Assembly (NCBI GenBank): GCA_038748065.1
Contig: JBCDJG010000023.1
Coordinates: 1-64,000 of the forward strand
Length of the DNA stretch: 64,000 nt
Reading direction: 5' to 3'
Origin: JBCDJG01 sp038748065
Lineage (GTDB): Bacteria > Pseudomonadota > Gammaproteobacteria > Pseudomonadales > Halieaceae
In this document: piece by piece, positions 60,500 through 64,000 of the stretch
Layout of the letters: each line of letters opens with the position of its first letter
How positions within the stretch are numbered: position 1 is the first letter of the stretch
The notes under the pieces: generated by a model
Seen by the model: the letters and a program-made list of their open reading frames with translations, nothing else
Databases searched by the model: none
Told to the model about the DNA's origin: nothing
Position numbers and translations under genes: made by a program

Positions 60500-63013
60500 A
60501 TGAAGAGATTCAGTGCGACGCTGCTGGCCAGCGCGATATCGATGTATTCACTATCGCTACAGGCGCAGGAAGCCACCGAGGAAGAAGGGGATGTTGTTGA
60601 GCTAGACACCTTTATAGCCGAGGAAGAAGTCAACGATGAGTTCGGCATTTTGCAATCTGAACCCGTGGACTCCGTATTTGGTTTCGGCAAAACGATATTG
60701 GAAACGCCACGCTCAGTCACGTCAATTAGTGCGGAGTTTCTCGATCAGTTCAACGCGCGCAGCATAAACGACATTGTGAATTTCGTACCTGGAACCTTTA
60801 CCACCTCATTCTTTGGTGTGGCGGGCTCGCTGGATATTCGTGGTACGTCAGCTGAGAACTATTTTCGCGGCGTGAAACGCCTGAATAACGAAGGTAACTT
60901 CCCGACCCCGATCGGCGCTGCCGACAGGATCGACGTAATTCGCGGCCCGATGTCGCCGATTTCAGGGCCGAGTAAGGTGGGCGGCGCGCTGAACTTTGTA
61001 CCCAAGTCTGCGCGCGCGGCCACGGGTCAGTATCTTGAGAAAGCGGAAGGACAGATTGGCTACGAATTTGGTAGCTGGGATAAGAGCGTGTTGTCGGCGC
61101 AGGTCGGAGGTCCGGCTGAGATCTTTGGCAAGGACGCTGGTTACTACGTCTTCGCTGAAGTAGAAGACTCCGACGCCTACTACAACAACAATGCCAACAA
61201 GCAAACGCTGTTGCAGGCATCGTTCAACATGGATCTTACCGGCTCGACGCGGATCGAGTTCGGCGGCATGTACCAGGACTGGAAGGGTAATGAAAACGGC
61301 GGCTGGAACCGGGTCACTCAGGACCTGATTGATAACGGCACCTATATCACCGGCCGTCCTACGACGAACATCGACGGAGAGTTTGGTAACGGCAATGGTT
61401 TGATCGAGGAATTCGAAATAGACGCCTTTGATCTGTCAACGCCAGGGCTGGTTTCCACGGGCGAGCCTTTCACGCCAGGAACGGTAAGCTGTTTCACGGA
61501 GCTTGTGCCCTTTTGCTTCGAGGGCGATGTCGGGCCCCTGGACCCGGCCAACCTGACACAGGATCTCATTGACCAGCTTGGCCTGTCACTCGATCCGTCT
61601 ACTGTTGGCACCGATAAGCTTAGAGGCAGCCAGGTACTGATCGCGGATATTGATCAGTATGACACAGAGGTCTACACCTTCTATTTCGACATCATCCATG
61701 ACTTCGACAACGGCTGGAACATGACCAACAAGCTGTTCTACGACTCGCAGGAGTATATCAACGTAGACAGCTACGGTTTCACCAAGATCGCGGACGCCTG
61801 GGTCGTGGAAGATCAGCTTATTTTCTCGGGCAATTTCGAAGGGGATAACTGGACGACCGCCCTGCAGTTCTCGCCATCGATTCGCTACACCGACGCCTTT
61901 TACGCCTTGGACTTCTCGGACGAAATTTTTGATCGCGTAGATCTGACTCAAGGTTTTGACGCGTTCTCGATACAGCAGGTGCCCAGCCGCGTTCCAGACG
62001 GCCAGGAAAGTTGGAGTGATTATTTTAGCTCCGAGTACTGGCAGTTCGGTCTGTCGATGCTGGCTGACATTGGTATAGGTGATAGTTTCAACGTGCTGGT
62101 GGGATTGCGGTACGACTATGTCGATGCTGAAGGCGAGAACGGTGACGGCGATGGTCCGGTCGTATTGCGTACCTTCGATCCTAACGGAGAGCACAAAGCC
62201 TCCAACAGCGATGACGGTTTTACCTACACGGTCAGTGCGTCCTATACGTTCGCAGAAATGGTCACGCCCTATGTCACTTACGCCGAGCAGCAGACCATCG
62301 TTTCGGGCTCGGCGGGCGATCTGGATACGCAAAATATCGCGGAAAACTCGTTCCTCGGCGAATCTGACCTGACAGAGTTCGGTATCAAGGCGAGCTTGTT
62401 GGATGGGCGTATGTTTGCGTCAGTCGCGTACTACGAGCAGGAACGGATATCCTTTGATTCTCAAAACCCTGTTTCCAACCAGGCGGTGGAATCCGATGGA
62501 TATGAAGTAGAACTTCGCTGGGTTCCTATCGATAACCTGTCGTTGATCGGCACCTACTCCAACCAGGAAACCAGAGTCATCACCCCCGGAGGCGTCACCT
62601 TCAGCTATATTGGTGCAGGAAACTTTCCCGACCTCGACCCGTCGGCGGTGTACGGCGGTATTATCGGTGCCAATATCGTAACTGGCGAGAAGCCACTGCG
62701 TGGCGGCATTCCCGAAGAGACATGGAGTCTGTCCGGTAGCTATCGCTGGACTGATAATCTCATCATCAACACCAGCCTGACCTATGTAGACGAGGTGGCG
62801 TCCTCGGTACTGGGCGGCATCGTGCTCCCAGATTACTATCTCTGGAACGCGTCTGTAATCTACGACAGCGAGAAGTATCGCGTCGGTGTGTATGGCAACA
62901 ACCTGCTCGACGAGCAGTACTTCCGCGGCAACTTCCCAAGCCTTTACGGCAACAACGCGGTGCTGCCAGAGCTGCCGCGCAACTGGTCCGCCGAGATCGC
63001 CTTCAAGTTCTGA
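60500..63013 (+). CDS. TonB-dependent outer-membrane receptor
   Basis: 837 residues: signal peptide (1-22), plug domain with ETPRSVTSISAEFLDQF near 75 and DIRGTSAENYFRGVKRLN near 115, then a 22-strand-type barrel ending in a terminal Phe (AEIAFKF). The plug is of the siderophore-receptor (FhuA-like) type, but the nitrogen-type promoter argues for uptake of an N-rich organic compound or its metal complex (inference). GAGGG precedes the ATG. It is intact, unlike the receptor at 15136, and is followed by a strong terminator. Confidence 0.92.
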   Translation: MKRFSATLLASAISMYSLSLQAQEATEEEGDVVELDTFIAEEEVNDEFGILQSEPVDSVFGFGKTILETPRSVTSISAEFLDQFNARSINDIVNFVPGTFTTSFFGVAGSLDIRGTSAENYFRGVKRLNNEGNFPTPIGAADRIDVIRGPMSPISGPSKVGGALNFVPKSARAATGQYLEKAEGQIGYEFGSWDKSVLSAQVGGPAEIFGKDAGYYVFAEVEDSDAYYNNNANKQTLLQASFNMDLTGSTRIEFGGMYQDWKGNENGGWNRVTQDLIDNGTYITGRPTTNIDGEFGNGNGLIEEFEIDAFDLSTPGLVSTGEPFTPGTVSCFTELVPFCFEGDVGPLDPANLTQDLIDQLGLSLDPSTVGTDKLRGSQVLIADIDQYDTEVYTFYFDIIHDFDNGWNMTNKLFYDSQEYINVDSYGFTKIADAWVVEDQLIFSGNFEGDNWTTALQFSPSIRYTDAFYALDFSDEIFDRVDLTQGFDAFSIQQVPSRVPDGQESWSDYFSSEYWQFGLSMLADIGIGDSFNVLVGLRYDYVDAEGENGDGDGPVVLRTFDPNGEHKASNSDDGFTYTVSASYTFAEMVTPYVTYAEQQTIVSGSAGDLDTQNIAENSFLGESDLTEFGIKASLLDGRMFASVAYYEQERISFDSQNPVSNQAVESDGYEVELRWVPIDNLSLIGTYSNQETRVITPGGVTFSYIGAGNFPDLDPSAVYGGIIGANIVTGEKPLRGGIPEETWSLSGSYRWTDNLIINTSLTYVDEVASSVLGGIVLPDYYLWNASVIYDSEKYRVGVYGNNLLDEQYFRGNFPSLYGNNAVLPELPRNWSAEIAFKF

Positions 63014-63033
63014 TGGCGTCAGTGAGAAAGCCT

Positions 63034-63064
63034 GGGGCAGCGATGGTTCGCTGCCCCTTTTTTT
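63034..63064 (+). terminator. Intrinsic terminator after the receptor gene
   Basis: GGGGCAGCG, loop ATGGTT, CGCTGCCCC, then seven T. A textbook rho-independent terminator 20 bases after the receptor stop. Confidence 0.95.
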
Positions 63065-63125
63065 GCGGTATGCTTTCTGATGCACTGGCTGCATATCCCG
63101 CCCTCGTTTCCCACGGTAACTCGCA

Positions 63126-63896
63126 GTGACACAAGCGCCACTGATCTCACTGGATGGTCTGGTAAAACGCTTCGGCGACGGCCCGGAGACTCTCACCGAC
63201 ATTTCCCTGTCGCTTGCCCGGGGTGAGTTCCTGGCCATGATCGGGCCTAGCGGCTGCGGCAAGTCGACCTTGCTCAAGCTGATGGCAGGCCTGCTTGAGC
63301 CCACCTCTGGCAAGCTGCTCGTTGGCGGTGGTAAGCCCGCCGATAGCAGAGGCAAGCTCGGCTATGTTTTCCAGGACGCCAATCTGCTGCCCTGGAGCAA
63401 TATTCTCGACAATGTGGCCCTGCCGCTTAAGTTGGCGGGAATGGAGGATACCAAGCGAGCAGAGCGGGCGCAGGCCATGCTCGAATTGGTCGGCCTTGGC
63501 CATGTCAGCGAAAAATACCCGCGCGAGTTGTCAGGCGGCATGCGTATGCGTGTATCCATTGCGCGCGCGCTGGCTACCGAGCCAGAAATTCTGCTATTGG
63601 ACGAACCCTTCGGTGCCCTGGACGAGATGACCAGGGATTCCCTGAATGAAGAACTGCTGCGACTGCGGGAACTGCAGGGCTGGACCGGCGTGTTCGTTAC
63701 CCACTCCGTAAGCGAGGCCGTTTTCCTGTCATCTCGCGTGCTGGTGCTGTCGGCAAACCCGGGGCGAGTCCACGACCTGATAGACATTGATCTGGCGTTC
63801 CCGCGCACGGCATCGACGCGCGCGGATATTCGCTTCCATGAACAGGTTGCTGATGTAACGCGCAGACTGCACAGCGTAATGAGCGAGGTACACTGA
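63126..63896 (+). CDS. ABC transporter ATPase, NitT/TauT type
   Basis: 256 residues with the full ATPase set: Walker A GPSGCGKSTLLKL near 40, Q-loop YVFQDANLLPW near 82, signature LSGGMRMRVSIARAL near 138, Walker B ILLLDEPFGALD near 157 and the switch His in FVTHSVSEA near 192. The family powers uptake of nitrate, taurine, sulfonates and thiamine-pyrimidine precursors. GTG start with only a weak ribosome site. No sigma-54 element is seen in the short spacer after the terminator. The stop overlaps the next ATG region, TGATG. Confidence 0.9.
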   Translation: MTQAPLISLDGLVKRFGDGPETLTDISLSLARGEFLAMIGPSGCGKSTLLKLMAGLLEPTSGKLLVGGGKPADSRGKLGYVFQDANLLPWSNILDNVALPLKLAGMEDTKRAERAQAMLELVGLGHVSEKYPRELSGGMRMRVSIARALATEPEILLLDEPFGALDEMTRDSLNEELLRLRELQGWTGVFVTHSVSEAVFLSSRVLVLSANPGRVHDLIDIDLAFPRTASTRADIRFHEQVADVTRRLHSVMSEVH

Positions 63897-64000
63897 TGGC
63901 AGGCAATGCGTCTCGATCTGCTTTAATCGCCAGCTTGGGCTGGCCGGCGCTGGTGGGTGTAGCCGGCCTTTCTATTTGGTATGCCGCAGTGCTGTGGCTG
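63896..64000 (+). CDS. ABC transporter permease, NitT/TauT type (partial)
   Basis: Only the first 35 residues are inside the window. They start MAGNASRSALIASLG and continue into a hydrophobic first helix. The ATG overlaps the end of the ATPase gene (ATGATGG context), so it is the expected permease partner. The family is inferred from the neighbour. Confidence 0.7.
   Translation, partial: MAGNASRSALIASLGWPALVGVAGLSIWYAAVLWL

Overview
The window looks like the chromosome of a marine-type gammaproteobacterium. The opening 5S rRNA is of the gammaproteobacterial type, coding density is high, and base composition is moderately GC-rich. There are many TonB-dependent and ExbB/ExbD/DUF3450-type genes, and strict-spacing sigma-54 promoters recur. 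The Halieaceae/Cellvibrionales neighbourhood is my guess; the genus cannot be fixed from this sequence.

Layout. (1) 1-450: end of an rRNA operon (5S, terminator) and a hairpin-rich spacer carrying a broken copy of the 5S tail. (2) 453-11535, minus strand: an unusual biosynthetic operon. It encodes an OYE flavin reductase fused to an acyl-CoA/AMP ligase, a second ligase, a six-domain protein A-PCP-C-A-PCP-Ldh2 (two-module NRPS ending in a malate/lactate-type NAD(P)H dehydrogenase and lacking a thioesterase), and a cupin. (3) 11.6-17.8 kb: a secreted unknown protein, a 5-FCL-like protein with a VUT-family transporter, a fasciclin protein, and a TonB-dependent receptor broken by an in-frame amber codon. 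(4) 17.8-49.7 kb: a very dense purine/nucleoside salvage region. It holds three adenosine/adenine-deaminase paralogues, two Ade-type adenine deaminases (one with a signal peptide), a second exported amidohydrolase, an 8-oxoguanine-deaminase-like enzyme, a CDA-fold deaminase, a DszC-like flavin monooxygenase and two IPNS/thymine-hydroxylase-like 2OG oxygenases. Transport and support genes are an AzgA-type permease, a BMP-type nucleoside ABC transporter, an allophanate hydrolase, a HupE-like metal permease, a RutR-like regulator, and a TonB-ExbB-ExbD operon ending in an exported nucleoside hydrolase. (5) 50.1-64 kb: a heterocycle/biuret-type operon (FAD oxidase, CodA-like deaminase, BiuH-like hydrolase, permease, AtzG, AtzE, MFS), then creatininase + cytochrome c, RidA, an intact TonB-dependent receptor and the start of a NitT/TauT-type ABC transporter.

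How it may work together (inference). Nucleosides would be taken across the outer membrane by TonB-driven receptors, split by the exported nucleoside hydrolase and partly deaminated in the periplasm. The bases would enter through NCS2/ABC carriers, be further deaminated or oxidised inside, and nitrogen would be released through the 1-carboxybiuret/biuret/allophanate steps.

The strongest regional signal is regulatory. Twelve 16-bp elements with exact GG-N10-GC spacing and TTGCA/TTGCT at -12 sit in the right orientation before nearly every operon from 14 to 60 kb. Three of the regions have perfect GCAC-N7-GTGC (NtrC-type) dyads, and one has a RutR-type palindrome beside the promoter. This predicts a nitrogen-limitation regulon for nucleobase scavenging. 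The NRPS-like operon and the broken receptor lack such elements.
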